From Oscillospiraceae bacterium (lineage in GTDB: Bacteria > Bacillota > Clostridia > Oscillospirales > Oscillospiraceae), in NCBI GenBank assembly GCA_015067495.1, contig SVMI01000011.1:1-58841 (forward strand): a DNA stretch of 58,841 bases. Direction: 5' to 3'. The position numbers and the translations under genes were made by a program. Shown here in pieces: positions 32,354-40,758 of the stretch; position 1 is the first letter of the stretch, and each line of letters begins with the position of its first letter. The notes under the pieces are model-generated. The model did no database searches and had not been told where the DNA came from. It saw only the letters and a program-made list of their open reading frames with translations.

Positions 32354-33694
32354 TTATTTCAGCCGTTTGGCTCTATAGTAAAAATAGGGGAGCACCACAC
32401 ACAGCAGTGCGCTGAACCATGCCAGCGGCTCCGAGAAAAACAGCGCGTCGCTTCCGATCCAATGGATGACAACCTTTGCCATAAACATACGGCAGATGCA
32501 TTCGGCGATGCCGGACAGCAGCGACCAAAGAGAAACCTCCATTGCCTGCAGGGCGTTGCGGAATACGTGGATCAAATACAAAACGATCAGGAAAAGGATC
32601 ATCACGATCAAGTAGCGCACCGCGACCTCCAGTGCCTGCACCGCACCATCCTCGCGCACATCAAGAAAAAACTGCAGCAGCGGGTAACGGACAAGATACA
32701 TGATCACAAACACGATGATGCCGGAAATAACGGCGATCACAGAGGCTGTTTTTACACCTTGTCTGACCCGATCATACAGTCCCGCGCCGTAGTTCTGCCC
32801 AAGGAACGTGGCAGCGGCAAGACCGAGGGAAGTGCCGCTTGCTTCGAAAAGACCGAAGACCTTGTTGGTGGCGGTGTAGCCGGCGATAAAAATGCTGCCC
32901 TGCAGATTGACTGCCGACTGCAGCAGAATGCCGCCGATGGAGATGGTCATATACTGCAGGCAGATGGGAGCGCCGAACAGCAGCATTTGCCGGATCAGCT
33001 TCCAGTCGGGCTTCCACATCTTGCGGTCAATCTTGATGCAATCCACAGCAAAAATGCGGAAAAGGCAGTAAAGGAATGCCACCAGCTGGGAAAGAACCGA
33101 TGCGATCGCCGCACCAAAAATACCCCAGCCGAACAAGAAGACAAACAGACAGTCCAGTCCCACGTTCAAAAGGGCGGCGATGACCATGGCGATCAGGGGC
33201 GTTTTTCCGTCGCCCAAGGCACGCAGAATGGAGCTTGCCATGTTGTATGCGGTGACCACAAGGATGCCGGAGATCATGGTGACCAGATAGGTGTGGGCAT
33301 CGCCCAGAATGTCCGCAGGCGTTTTCAAAAGCTGCAGCAGGGGCGCGGAAGCGGCAATGCCCGCGACGGTCATGACAATGCCGCTGGCGGCACTCAGGAG
33401 CGTGGACATGGCGATGACCCTGTTCATTTCTCCGTAGTTTTTGTCGCCAAAGCTGCGGGAGACGAAGGTGGCAAAGCCTTGGGTCAGACCGATCACCGTC
33501 CACAGCACCAGCCAGTAGGTCCAGTCAGTGGCACCCACGGCGGCAAGGGCTTTCATACCCACACCTCTGCCGACGATGGCGGCATCGACGATCATATACA
33601 GTTGTTGTCCCAGATTGGTCAGAAGCAGCGGAAAAGCAAAGGAAAGAATATGCTTGACCGGGTTTCCGCGGGTCATATCAACAGTTCTGTTCAT
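32354..33694 (-). CDS. MATE-family efflux transporter
   Basis: A 446-residue protein with twelve hydrophobic helices in two bundles of six. It begins MTRGNPVKHILSFAFPLLLTNLGQQLY, the usual MATE opening, with VDAAIVGRGVG in helix 2 and LGDGKTPLIA after helix 5. MATE proteins exchange cationic drugs or metabolites for Na+ or H+. ATG 33694 has AAGGAA upstream. It lies only 22 nt beyond the hairpin that ends the transketolase operon, so its expression may depend on read-through or on a weak promoter (TTGCAA-17-TATGGG) just before the hairpin. Confidence 0.9.
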   Translation of the reverse strand: MNRTVDMTRGNPVKHILSFAFPLLLTNLGQQLYMIVDAAIVGRGVGMKALAAVGATDWTYWLVLWTVIGLTQGFATFVSRSFGDKNYGEMNRVIAMSTLLSAASGIVMTVAGIAASAPLLQLLKTPADILGDAHTYLVTMISGILVVTAYNMASSILRALGDGKTPLIAMVIAALLNVGLDCLFVFLFGWGIFGAAIASVLSQLVAFLYCLFRIFAVDCIKIDRKMWKPDWKLIRQMLLFGAPICLQYMTISIGGILLQSAVNLQGSIFIAGYTATNKVFGLFEASGTSLGLAAATFLGQNYGAGLYDRVRQGVKTASVIAVISGIIVFVIMYLVRYPLLQFFLDVREDGAVQALEVAVRYLIVMILFLIVLYLIHVFRNALQAMEVSLWSLLSGIAECICRMFMAKVVIHWIGSDALFFSEPLAWFSALLCVVLPYFYYRAKRLK

Positions 33695-33716
33695 GGAATG
33701 TTCCTTCTCGTGAAAA

Positions 33717-33747
33717 GCAGACGGAAGATCTTGCATCTTCCGTCTGC
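33717..33747 (-). terminator. Terminator or attenuator between transketolase and MATE genes
   Basis: Thirteen-bp perfect stem GCAGACGGAAGAT with 5-nt loop, TTTTC following on the minus strand. Confidence 0.75.
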
Positions 33748-33765
33748 CCATATTTCGGGGTTAAA

Positions 33766-34704
33766 TTACTTGCAAAGCTCCTTGGCGACCTCAACAATAT
33801 GCTCTGCGCTCAGACCGAACTGCTTCAGCAGGGGGACAGCGGGGCCGGAGTGACCGAACTCGTCGTTGACGCCGATGCGCTTGACGGGGGTGGGCAGCTT
33901 CTCGGACAGAACAGCGGCAACTGCTTCGCCCAGACCGCCGATGATGGAGTGCTCTTCGCAGGTGATGACCTTGCCGCACTTCTTGGCAGCCTCGAGAACC
34001 AGCTCTTCATCCAGAGGCTTGATGGTAGCCATGTTGATGACCATGGCGTTGATGCCCATCTCAGCCAGCTGCTCGCCTGCCTGAATGGCTTCGTAAACCA
34101 TCAGACCGTTGGCGATGATGGCGACATCTGTGCCTTCGCGCAGCACTTCGCCCTTGCCGATCTCAAACTTGAAGTCCTCAGCATGGAACTGGGGGATCGC
34201 AAGACGGCCGAAGCGCAGGTAGACAGGACCTTCCATCTCATAAGCGGCTCTGACAGCGGCTTCGGTCTCGATGCCGTCTGCGGGGCAGATGATGGTCATG
34301 CCGGGGATGGAGCGCATCAGCGCGAAGTCTTCACAGCACTGGTGGCTTGCGCCGTCCTCGCCGACGGAGATGCCGCCGTGGGTCGCGCCGATCTTGACAT
34401 TCAGGTGGGGATAGCCGATGGAGTTGCGGACCTGCTCGAAAGCACGACCGGCAGCAAACATGGCAAAGGAGGATGCGAAGGGAACGAGACCGGTGGTGGA
34501 CAGACCGGCGGCGATGCACATCATATTGCCTTCTGCGATACCGCAGTCGATATGACGCTCGGGGAATGCCTTCTGGAAGGTAGCGGTCTTGGTAGCACCG
34601 GCGAGGTCGGCATCCAGAACGACCAGATTTTCATACTCTGCGCCCAGCTTTGCAAGGGCAGCACCGTAAGCATCACGGGTTGCGACTTTCTTCAGTTCAG
34701 CCAT
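33766..34704 (-). CDS. Transketolase, C-terminal subunit
   Basis: A 312-residue protein covering the pyrimidine-binding and C-terminal domains of transketolase: LVVLDADLAGATKT, DCGIAEGNMMCIAAGLS (catalytic Glu that activates thiamine diphosphate), GATHGGISVGEDGASHQ, and the C-terminal CEEHSIIGGLGEAVA. Together with the upstream N-terminal subunit it forms one active enzyme of the non-oxidative pentose phosphate pathway. Split transketolase is common in Clostridia. The genes are 1 nt apart. Confidence 0.93.
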   Translation of the reverse strand: MAELKKVATRDAYGAALAKLGAEYENLVVLDADLAGATKTATFQKAFPERHIDCGIAEGNMMCIAAGLSTTGLVPFASSFAMFAAGRAFEQVRNSIGYPHLNVKIGATHGGISVGEDGASHQCCEDFALMRSIPGMTIICPADGIETEAAVRAAYEMEGPVYLRFGRLAIPQFHAEDFKFEIGKGEVLREGTDVAIIANGLMVYEAIQAGEQLAEMGINAMVINMATIKPLDEELVLEAAKKCGKVITCEEHSIIGGLGEAVAAVLSEKLPTPVKRIGVNDEFGHSGPAVPLLKQFGLSAEHIVEVAKELCK

Positions 34705-34705
34705 C

Positions 34706-35551
34706 TTAGTTACCCTCCAGTTCAGAAAGAATTGCCTTCAGCTCGTTCATGGCGATTGCGTACTCCTCATCGTTGGGAGCCTTGCCATGCCAGCCTGCGT
34801 TGTTTTCCATGTAGGAAACGTCCTTGCCCTTGGTGGTCTTCATGATGATCGCGGTGGGCTTGCCCTTGACGGTCTTTGCTTCGTTCAGAGCACTCTCGAT
34901 GGCGTCGAAATCATGACCGTCGATGGCGATGGTGTGGAAGTTGAAAGCGTTAAGCTTGTCCACGATGGGGTAGGGACTCATGACCTTGGCGATGTCACCG
35001 TCGATCTGCAGACCGTTGTTGTCGATGACCACGACCAGATTGTCCAGCTTGAAGTGAGCGGCAGCCATGAAGGCTTCCCAGACCTGACCTTCCTCGATCT
35101 CGCCGTCACCCAGCAGGGTGTAGACCCGGAAGTCCTTGTTCTGGTGCTTTGCGCCCAGTGCCATGCCGACTGCAACGGAAACGCCCTGACCCAGAGAGCC
35201 GGTGGACATATCAACACCGGGAACCAGATTCATGTTGGGGTGACCCTGCAGGTAGCTGTCAATGTGGCGGAAGGTGGGCAGATCTTCCACGGGGAAGAAG
35301 CCGCGGTTTGCCAAAGTGGCATAAAGACCGGGGGTGGTGTGACCCTTAGAGAGGACGAAACGGTCACGGTTTTCAGCCTTGGGATTCTTGGGATCGATGT
35401 TCATTTCCTTGAAGTACAGATAGGTGAACATTTCGGTGGCGGACAGACTGCCGCCGGGGTGTCCTGCTTTTGCGCCATGGGTGGATTCGATGATTCCCAT
35501 GCGGACCTTTGCTGCGGTGATCTGCAGCTGCTTCTTTTCGCTGAGCGTCAT
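34706..35551 (-). CDS. Transketolase, N-terminal subunit
   Basis: A 281-residue protein with the thiamine-diphosphate domain: STHGAKAGHPGGSLSATE, LSKGHTTPGLYA, STGSLGQGVSVAVGMALG and the GDGEIEEGQVWEA...NN cofactor and Mg-binding motif. It transfers two-carbon ketol units between sugar phosphates as a complex with the C-terminal subunit encoded next. AGGAGG precedes the ATG by 7 nt. Codon bias suggests high expression. Confidence 0.93.
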   Translation of the reverse strand: MTLSEKKQLQITAAKVRMGIIESTHGAKAGHPGGSLSATEMFTYLYFKEMNIDPKNPKAENRDRFVLSKGHTTPGLYATLANRGFFPVEDLPTFRHIDSYLQGHPNMNLVPGVDMSTGSLGQGVSVAVGMALGAKHQNKDFRVYTLLGDGEIEEGQVWEAFMAAAHFKLDNLVVVIDNNGLQIDGDIAKVMSPYPIVDKLNAFNFHTIAIDGHDFDAIESALNEAKTVKGKPTAIIMKTTKGKDVSYMENNAGWHGKAPNDEEYAIAMNELKAILSELEGN

Positions 35552-35629
35552 GGATTTGCCTCCTCAATAAATTAAAGCTTTTGAATCGCAGGGAAGGTTT
35601 CGTACAGCCTTCCATTCTTTGCTGACAAT

Positions 35630-35658
35630 AGCATACCATGAAAGAAAAAAATTTGCAA
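35630..35658 (-). promoter_or_regulatory. Promoter of the transketolase operon
   Basis: Minus strand: TTGCAA (35658-35653), 17-bp spacer, TATGCT (35635-35630) with TGG extension. Confidence 0.6.
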
Positions 35659-35673
35659 GAGTTGGCAAGGAAA

Positions 35674-35716
35674 TTATCATAATTCTATTGCCATGGTGGT
35701 AAAATTTTGCTATACT
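35674..35716 (+). promoter_or_regulatory. Rubrerythrin promoter with PerR-like box
   Basis: TTGCCA (35688-35693), 17-bp spacer, TATACT (35711-35716) with TGC. TTATCATAATTCTAT (35674-35688) matches the PerR box TTATAATNATTATAA at 11 of 14 fixed positions and overlaps the start of the -35. Confidence 0.7.
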
Positions 35717-35761
35717 GAATAAAAAGGTGGGAAACCACCGAAATTTACGGAGGGAATTAAA

Positions 35762-36301
35762 ATGGCAAATAAATATGCAGGCACCCAGACCGAGAAGAAT
35801 CTGATGGCAGCTTTCTCCGGCGAGTCTGAGGCAAGAAACAAGTACACCTACTTCGCATCCAAGGCAAAGAAGGAAGGCTTCGAGCAGATCGCAGCCCTGT
35901 TCCTGAAGACCGCCGATAATGAAAAAGAGCATGCAAAGCTGTGGTTCAAGGAGCTGAACGGCATCGGCGACACTGCTGAGAACCTGCTGTCCGCTGCGCA
36001 GGGTGAGAACTACGAGTGGACCGATATGTACGCAGGCTTCGCAGAAACCGCCGAGAAGGAAGGCTTCCCCGAGCTGGCAGCCAAGTTCCGTCTGGTCGCT
36101 GAGATCGAGAAGCACCACGAGGAGCGTTATCGCGCCCTGCTTCACAATGTGGAGACTGCTCAGGTCTTTGCCAAGAGCGAGGTCAAGGTTTGGGAATGCC
36201 GCAACTGCGGTCACCTGATCATCGGCACTGCAGCTCCCGAGATCTGCCCCACCTGCGCACATCCCCAGAGCTACTTCGAGATCCACGCAGAAAACTATTG
36301 A
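35762..36301 (+). CDS. rbr: Rubrerythrin
   Basis: A 179-residue protein: a ferritin-like four-helix bundle with di-iron ligands ([28 protein letters not shown]), then a rubredoxin-like domain with CRNC (146-149) and CPTC (162-165) binding a FeS4 iron. It reduces hydrogen peroxide in the cytosol of anaerobes using NADH via electron carriers. GGAGG lies upstream, codon bias is strong, and the promoter carries a PerR-like site, fitting peroxide induction. Confidence 0.95.
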   Translation: MANKYAGTQTEKNLMAAFSGESEARNKYTYFASKAKKEGFEQIAALFLKTADNEKEHAKLWFKELNGIGDTAENLLSAAQGENYEWTDMYAGFAETAEKEGFPELAAKFRLVAEIEKHHEERYRALLHNVETAQVFAKSEVKVWECRNCGHLIIGTAAPEICPTCAHPQSYFEIHAENY

Positions 36302-36316
36302 TACCGATAAAAGCGC

Positions 36317-36342
36317 CGGGTACATCCGTTCGGATGTACCCG
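36317..36342 (+). terminator. Hairpin after rubrerythrin
   Basis: Eleven-bp perfect stem CGGGTACATCC, 4-nt loop; only a weak T-tract (TGTGTATTTG). Its sequence is related to the hairpin at 36457-36484. Confidence 0.6.
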
Positions 36343-36354
36343 TGTGTATTTGAC

Positions 36355-36425
36355 GTAGGGCGACCCCTTGGTGCCGCCATTACAATATCGATGCATTTTG
36401 TGGCGGGAGCAAGCACCCGCCCTAC
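36355..36425. repeat. Intergenic palindromic repeat element (GTAGGG...CCCTAC)
   Basis: About 24-bp imperfect inverted ends (GTAGGGCG and CGCCCTAC) around an AT-rich centre. It contains no gene. Elements with these ends resemble REP or MITE-like palindromes common between genes in Clostridia. Confidence 0.65.
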
Positions 36426-36456
36426 ATATTTTGGCGAAAAAGAGGAAATATAGTGA

Positions 36457-36484
36457 CCGGGCGCATCCGTTGGGATGCGCCCGG
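36457..36484. terminator. Hairpin terminator between rubrerythrin and the dehydrogenase operon
   Basis: Twelve-bp perfect stem CCGGGCGCATCC, 4-nt loop, CTTTTG on the plus strand. It may stop both convergent transcripts. Confidence 0.7.
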
Positions 36485-36514
36485 CTTTTGCAGGAGAGAG
36501 GCGTATGTAAAAGC

Positions 36515-37504
36515 TTACGCCATGGTAGCAAGCATTTCTTCCCGAACCTCGCAGTGCAGCGGTTCACCGTTCAGGAAGCGTTCGATCTCCTCAACAGAAT
36601 GCGCACCGATGCGGCGCAGGCCGTTGGTTGCGAGACCTGCCAGATGGGGGGTCAGGATAACATTCTTGAGGGTTCTCAGGGGGTTGTCTGCCAGCGGGGG
36701 TTCGGGATTGAACACGTCAAGGCAGGCATACTTCAGGTTGCCGGCAGCCATATGTTCATACAGTGCCTGCTCGTCAATGATGGAGCCGCGGGCGGTGTTG
36801 ATGAGGACAGCGTCCTTCTTCATCCACTTCAGGGTCTCCGCGTTGAACATATTGTTGGTTGCGGGGATGGAGGGGGCATGGATGGAAACGATATCGGAGC
36901 GCTCCAGCAGCTCCTTCAGCTCTGCCTTCTTGGCACCTATGGCGGCAGCCTTCTCGTCGGTCAGGTAGGGATCGTAGACAAGGATCTCTACATCAAAGTT
37001 GTTCATCAGCTTGATGAAGTGGCGACCTACGAAGCCTGCGCTGATGACACCGACGGTGATGTCGTACAGCTCCATGCAGCTGCTGCGGCGTTCATTCCAG
37101 CCGCCGTTGTGGATGTCCTCATTGACGTTGTAGAAATTCTTGGAAGCGGAGATGGCAAAGCCCAGTGCGCATTCTGCAACACCGATGCCCAGCGGCTTGG
37201 TGGATGCCGCCACGCGGATGCCCCGCTGCCACATGGCATCGCTGACGATGGGTTTGACCGTGCCGCCTGCGTGCATGACGAACTTCAGGTTCGGGCAGAC
37301 ACTCAGGATGTCTTCGTTCAGCGTGGTGTTGCCCCAAGAGGTGATGGCAACGTCGGCACCGGCGATGGTCTTTTTGACAGCTTCGTCAGAAAGATCGTCG
37401 CTGTCGTGGATGGCAAGCTCGCCCAGTGCTTCAAGACGCTTCAGCGACTTGTCAGCAAACAGACCGGGTATGTCGGACTTCTTGAAAATAATTGCTGTTT
37501 TCAT
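36515..37504 (-). CDS. D-isomer-specific 2-hydroxyacid dehydrogenase
   Basis: A 329-residue protein with an N-terminal catalytic domain and an inserted NAD-binding Rossmann domain (VGVISAGFVGRHFIKL, with Ala in place of the second Gly of GxGxxG). The family catalytic residues are in NTARGSIIDEQAL (Arg), DVFNPEPPL (Glu) and TPHLAG (His). It reduces or oxidises a 2-hydroxy/2-keto acid; SerA-like phosphoglycerate dehydrogenase is a close relative but the substrate is open. It is the last gene of the five-gene operon that starts at 41595. Confidence 0.88.
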   Translation of the reverse strand: MKTAIIFKKSDIPGLFADKSLKRLEALGELAIHDSDDLSDEAVKKTIAGADVAITSWGNTTLNEDILSVCPNLKFVMHAGGTVKPIVSDAMWQRGIRVAASTKPLGIGVAECALGFAISASKNFYNVNEDIHNGGWNERRSSCMELYDITVGVISAGFVGRHFIKLMNNFDVEILVYDPYLTDEKAAAIGAKKAELKELLERSDIVSIHAPSIPATNNMFNAETLKWMKKDAVLINTARGSIIDEQALYEHMAAGNLKYACLDVFNPEPPLADNPLRTLKNVILTPHLAGLATNGLRRIGAHSVEEIERFLNGEPLHCEVREEMLATMA

Positions 37505-37517
37505 AGTGGTTTCCCCC

Positions 37518-38504
37518 TTAAATTGTTTCCCGGTAGATGGTTTCGATCAGCTCTACCGCTTGTCTACCGTCAAAATGATCCGAATAACGGGTATTTTCGC
37601 CGCCGATGGCACGTACAAAGGCATCCAGTTGCCGGGCGTGTCCACGGTAGTCGAGCAAAAGGTTGGAGTTTGCCGCACCTGCGGAAACAAATTCCCCGCA
37701 GGGCTGCTCTACACCGTCCAGCACAAGGCGGATCAGCTTGTCCTCCTTGAACTCCATGCCGCCCCGGGTGCCGTAGATCTTGATCTCCCGATCGTAGCCC
37801 GGGTGGGTGGCAGTGCTGGCAGTGATGACGCCGATGGCACCGCATTCAAATTCCAGCGCGGCAACTGCCGCGTCTTCTACCTCAATGTCGTGCAGCAGGG
37901 TGCGGACAACACTCTTCAGCTGCTTCACAGGACCCATCAGGTAGCGCAGCAGATCTACACCGTGGATGCCCTGATTCATCAGCGCGCCGCCGCCGTCCAT
38001 TTCCTTGGTGCCGCGCCACGAACCCTGATAGTAAGTGTCGGGGCGGTAGTAGCACATGTGCAGCTGGGTCATGATGACCTTGCCGAGATCACCCCTTTCC
38101 AGCAGCTCCTTGGCGCGGATGATATCCGGCGAGGTGCGCAGCTGGGAAATGACGGTGATCTTGCGACCCGTGCGCTGAACGGTTTCGATGATCTCATCGC
38201 ACTGGGCGGTGTTTAACGCCATGGGCTTTTCCAGCACCACGTGCTTGCCTGCGTTCAGGGCTTCAATGGCAAGGGGGGCGTGGGTGCCGCTGGGGGTGCA
38301 GATGCACACGGCATCGATGTCAGGACTTTCCAGCAGCGCATTCCAGTCGGGCAGCATCTGTATGCTGTTGACTTGGGCGAAGGACTCTGCCGCTGCCGGA
38401 TTGAAATCCGCGCAGGCGACCAGCTGTGCGCCCGCAATGTCCTGCAGTGCGGCGGCGTGGGTCTTGGAGATGACACCGCAGCCGTAGATTGCAAAATTCA
38501 ACAT
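37518..38504 (-). CDS. Gfo/Idh/MocA-family oxidoreductase
   Basis: A 328-residue protein with an N-terminal NAD(P)-binding fold (FAIYGCGVISKTHAAAL), the hallmark VLEKPMALN containing the catalytic Lys, and a C-terminal alpha/beta domain with GGALMNQGIHGVDLLRY. It oxidises a hydroxyl of a sugar or inositol. It is 13 nt from the dehydrogenase gene and 4 nt from the enolase-superfamily gene on the same strand. Confidence 0.9.
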   Translation of the reverse strand: MLNFAIYGCGVISKTHAAALQDIAGAQLVACADFNPAAAESFAQVNSIQMLPDWNALLESPDIDAVCICTPSGTHAPLAIEALNAGKHVVLEKPMALNTAQCDEIIETVQRTGRKITVISQLRTSPDIIRAKELLERGDLGKVIMTQLHMCYYRPDTYYQGSWRGTKEMDGGGALMNQGIHGVDLLRYLMGPVKQLKSVVRTLLHDIEVEDAAVAALEFECGAIGVITASTATHPGYDREIKIYGTRGGMEFKEDKLIRLVLDGVEQPCGEFVSAGAANSNLLLDYRGHARQLDAFVRAIGGENTRYSDHFDGRQAVELIETIYRETI

Positions 38505-38508
38505 GTTT

Positions 38509-39798
38509 TCACCTCATAAAATGGGGATTTTGATCGCAGACCAGCTGCAGGTAGTGGGTCGGGGTTTCGTAAAGACCGCCTGCATTGCGGTAAAAGGCTT
38601 CGTCCAACGTGTAGATCGAGCCGTCGCTCTGGGTTTCGGCTCTGGGGATATAACCCTTCATCTGCTCCCAACGGACGTAGTTCTGTGCGCCGTTGGATTC
38701 GACAATGCCGATCTTCATGCCGGGCAGCCGCTTCAGCCGCGCGGCAAAATTCTTGTTCCACTCCACCATCAGGGGGTTGACCGTCAGGTCAGCGCAGAAG
38801 CAATCCACGTTTGCGGCATAAGCTGCTTCTGCCATGCGCTTGGTGACGGTGACGGTCTTGGCGATGGGCTTCAGGGTCAGCGCCTTGTAGCCTAATTCAA
38901 TCCGCCGCTTTACGTCGCGCAGGCTGTGGGCGCTCTCGTCTGCGGCGAAGGGAATGCCCATGTCGCCGACGAAGACTTCATTTTCCGGCGCGAATGGCTC
39001 TTCAAAGAGAACGGTGCGCTCTGCGATGCCCTCTGCCTTCAAAAAGTCCGTCAGCTGCGCAAGACGTTCCTTGGTGTCGTAACGGCCGTTGGCGTCAAAA
39101 TAGTAGAGAATATGACCGCTTTCGGTGTAGGAAGTGGGGATGCTGCGCAGTGCCTGATGGATCTGCAGCACCCGCTTTTGATCCCAGAGGAGCATTTTTT
39201 GCAGGTCGCCGTCTCCGTCCGGGTCGCAGCCCAGCTTGATCTTAAAGAGGCATGTGCCTTCCTTTGCCATTTGCACCACGGTTTCCACAGGAACGCCGTA
39301 GGTGATCAGCGGGATGTTGGCTAGCTGTTCACAATGCTCTGTGCCGGCGAAAATGTCGTCAAAGCGGTCGGAGCCGGTCTTCCGCGCCCAAAGCTGCCAT
39401 GCTGCCATGTCGAAGGGAACAAGGGCATTCAGGACGAAGGTCTCCGTTACCTCCATGCCGGTGATCTCCACGGCATAGCGGTAGCAGTCATCAAAAACGT
39501 AATCGAGCAATTCGGAAGGCGCAGTGAAGGTCTTTCCCTGCACCAACCGGGCGGCGTGCTGTGTGACCTGATACATCAGCGCGTTGCTCTTGTCCTCACC
39601 ATAGGAAGCGAAGACGGCACTGTCCGACCACAGAACGCTTTCAATACCCAGACCGATGCCTACATCCGTGCCGTCCCACAGTCCGACAACGACCTGCCAT
39701 ACGCCGGTCAGCTTGTTGCCCTTGAAGCCAAAGGCGGTTTTGAACAGTTCAGGCTCATAAGCGCAGGCAGCCTGAACAACGGTGATCTCTTTTCTCAT
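38509..39798 (-). CDS. Enolase-superfamily (mandelate-racemase-like) enzyme
   Basis: A 429-residue protein, capping domain first, then a barrel with FKIKLG (Lys base), YYFDANGRY and LFEEPF (metal ligands), FAADESAHS and ALTLKPIAK. These are the acid sugar dehydratase or racemase motifs, in which abstraction of a proton next to a carboxylate gives an enediolate. The substrate is unknown. It overlaps the upstream Gfo/Idh gene by 4 nt (ATGA) and lies between two Gfo/Idh genes, so a sugar-acid or polyol pathway is inferred. Confidence 0.82.
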   Translation of the reverse strand: MRKEITVVQAACAYEPELFKTAFGFKGNKLTGVWQVVVGLWDGTDVGIGLGIESVLWSDSAVFASYGEDKSNALMYQVTQHAARLVQGKTFTAPSELLDYVFDDCYRYAVEITGMEVTETFVLNALVPFDMAAWQLWARKTGSDRFDDIFAGTEHCEQLANIPLITYGVPVETVVQMAKEGTCLFKIKLGCDPDGDGDLQKMLLWDQKRVLQIHQALRSIPTSYTESGHILYYFDANGRYDTKERLAQLTDFLKAEGIAERTVLFEEPFAPENEVFVGDMGIPFAADESAHSLRDVKRRIELGYKALTLKPIAKTVTVTKRMAEAAYAANVDCFCADLTVNPLMVEWNKNFAARLKRLPGMKIGIVESNGAQNYVRWEQMKGYIPRAETQSDGSIYTLDEAFYRNAGGLYETPTHYLQLVCDQNPHFMR

Positions 39799-40742
39799 AG
39801 ATCAAGATAGGATTTGGGAGAATTGGCACCATAGGCGGCTTCAAATTCATAGCCGTCGAAGGACACGTCAGCAAGGCAGGGATCGTCAAGGGCGATCTCC
39901 TTGCCACCGGCGAGCTTGGATGCCTTGCAGGCAAGGGCGGCGCGGATGGGGATCAGCAGCTGCGCCATGGGAGCGAGCGTGTTTTCCTTGCCCTCCAGCT
40001 CGCTGCACACCTGGTGCAGCATGGCTTCGTACAGCTTGGAGGTATCAACGGTGAAGCAGCAGTCGGCGGCGGGAATATCCGTCAGCACAGCGGTGTGGAA
40101 GCCGGTGTATTTGCCGAGAATGCCGCTGATGATGGCGGTTGCGCCGCCTTCAAAGCGAAGGAAATAGTTGTCACAGGGCTTCGCACCTGCAGTGCTTGTG
40201 CCGATGTAACGACCGCTGACGGGCTTGTCATTCAAAAGCGCGCAGAGAAATTCATAGGCGTGGATGGCATAGTTAAATTCGTCCACACCCACGGTGAGGT
40301 TGATGTGCAGGATGGTTGCATTGTTTTCCGCGACCTTCTCCCGTACCTGATCCACCTCGTAGCAGTAGCGCAGGGCACTGGTACCGAGAACCTTAACCCC
40401 GGAGTCGACCAGAGCCTGCAGCTTGGCACAGTCGGCAAGATTGCCTACCAAAGGCTTGTCGATGAAGACGGGCTTGTTACGCTTGGCAAAGGCGTCGATG
40501 TAACCGAGATGCTTGTCCCAGTTGCAGGCATGTACCATGCCGATGTCCACAAGCTCAGCCAGCTCCTCAACAGTCTTGCAAACGGTCAGTCCGTGGAATT
40601 TGGCAAAGGCTTCCACCTCATCATCGCCGCGGAAGCCGTCGTTGAAAATGGCGGTGTAGCGGGCGCGGTCACCTGCGGCAAGCTGCTCAGCAAATGCCAT
40701 GGGGTGAGAGGTGTCAATGGTGATTGCTCCAAATTTCAGCAT
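39795..40742 (-). CDS. Gfo/Idh/MocA-type dehydrogenase, atypical N-terminus
   Basis: A 315-residue protein beginning LKFGAITIDTSHPMAF. The nucleotide-binding glycine motif is poorly conserved, but VFIDKPLVGNLAD matches the family EKP motif and GTSALRYCYEVDQVR follows. It may be a noncanonical Gfo/Idh enzyme. ATG 40742 (GGAGG 8 nt away) is preferred over ATG 40745. It follows the AraC gene by 16 nt and overlaps the enolase-superfamily gene. Confidence 0.8.
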   Translation of the reverse strand: MLKFGAITIDTSHPMAFAEQLAAGDRARYTAIFNDGFRGDDEVEAFAKFHGLTVCKTVEELAELVDIGMVHACNWDKHLGYIDAFAKRNKPVFIDKPLVGNLADCAKLQALVDSGVKVLGTSALRYCYEVDQVREKVAENNATILHINLTVGVDEFNYAIHAYEFLCALLNDKPVSGRYIGTSTAGAKPCDNYFLRFEGGATAIISGILGKYTGFHTAVLTDIPAADCCFTVDTSKLYEAMLHQVCSELEGKENTLAPMAQLLIPIRAALACKASKLAGGKEIALDDPCLADVSFDGYEFEAAYGANSPKSYLDL

Positions 40743-40758
40743 CATAGTTTCCTCCTTG

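Noticed and set aside
32462..33853. A 463-codon frame antisense to the MATE gene
   Set aside because: His/Gln/Asp-rich artefact of reading membrane codons backwards; no ribosome binding site.
36368..37750. A 460-codon plus-strand frame antisense to the hydroxyacid dehydrogenase
   Set aside because: It runs through palindromic repeats and over a gene with full catalytic motifs.
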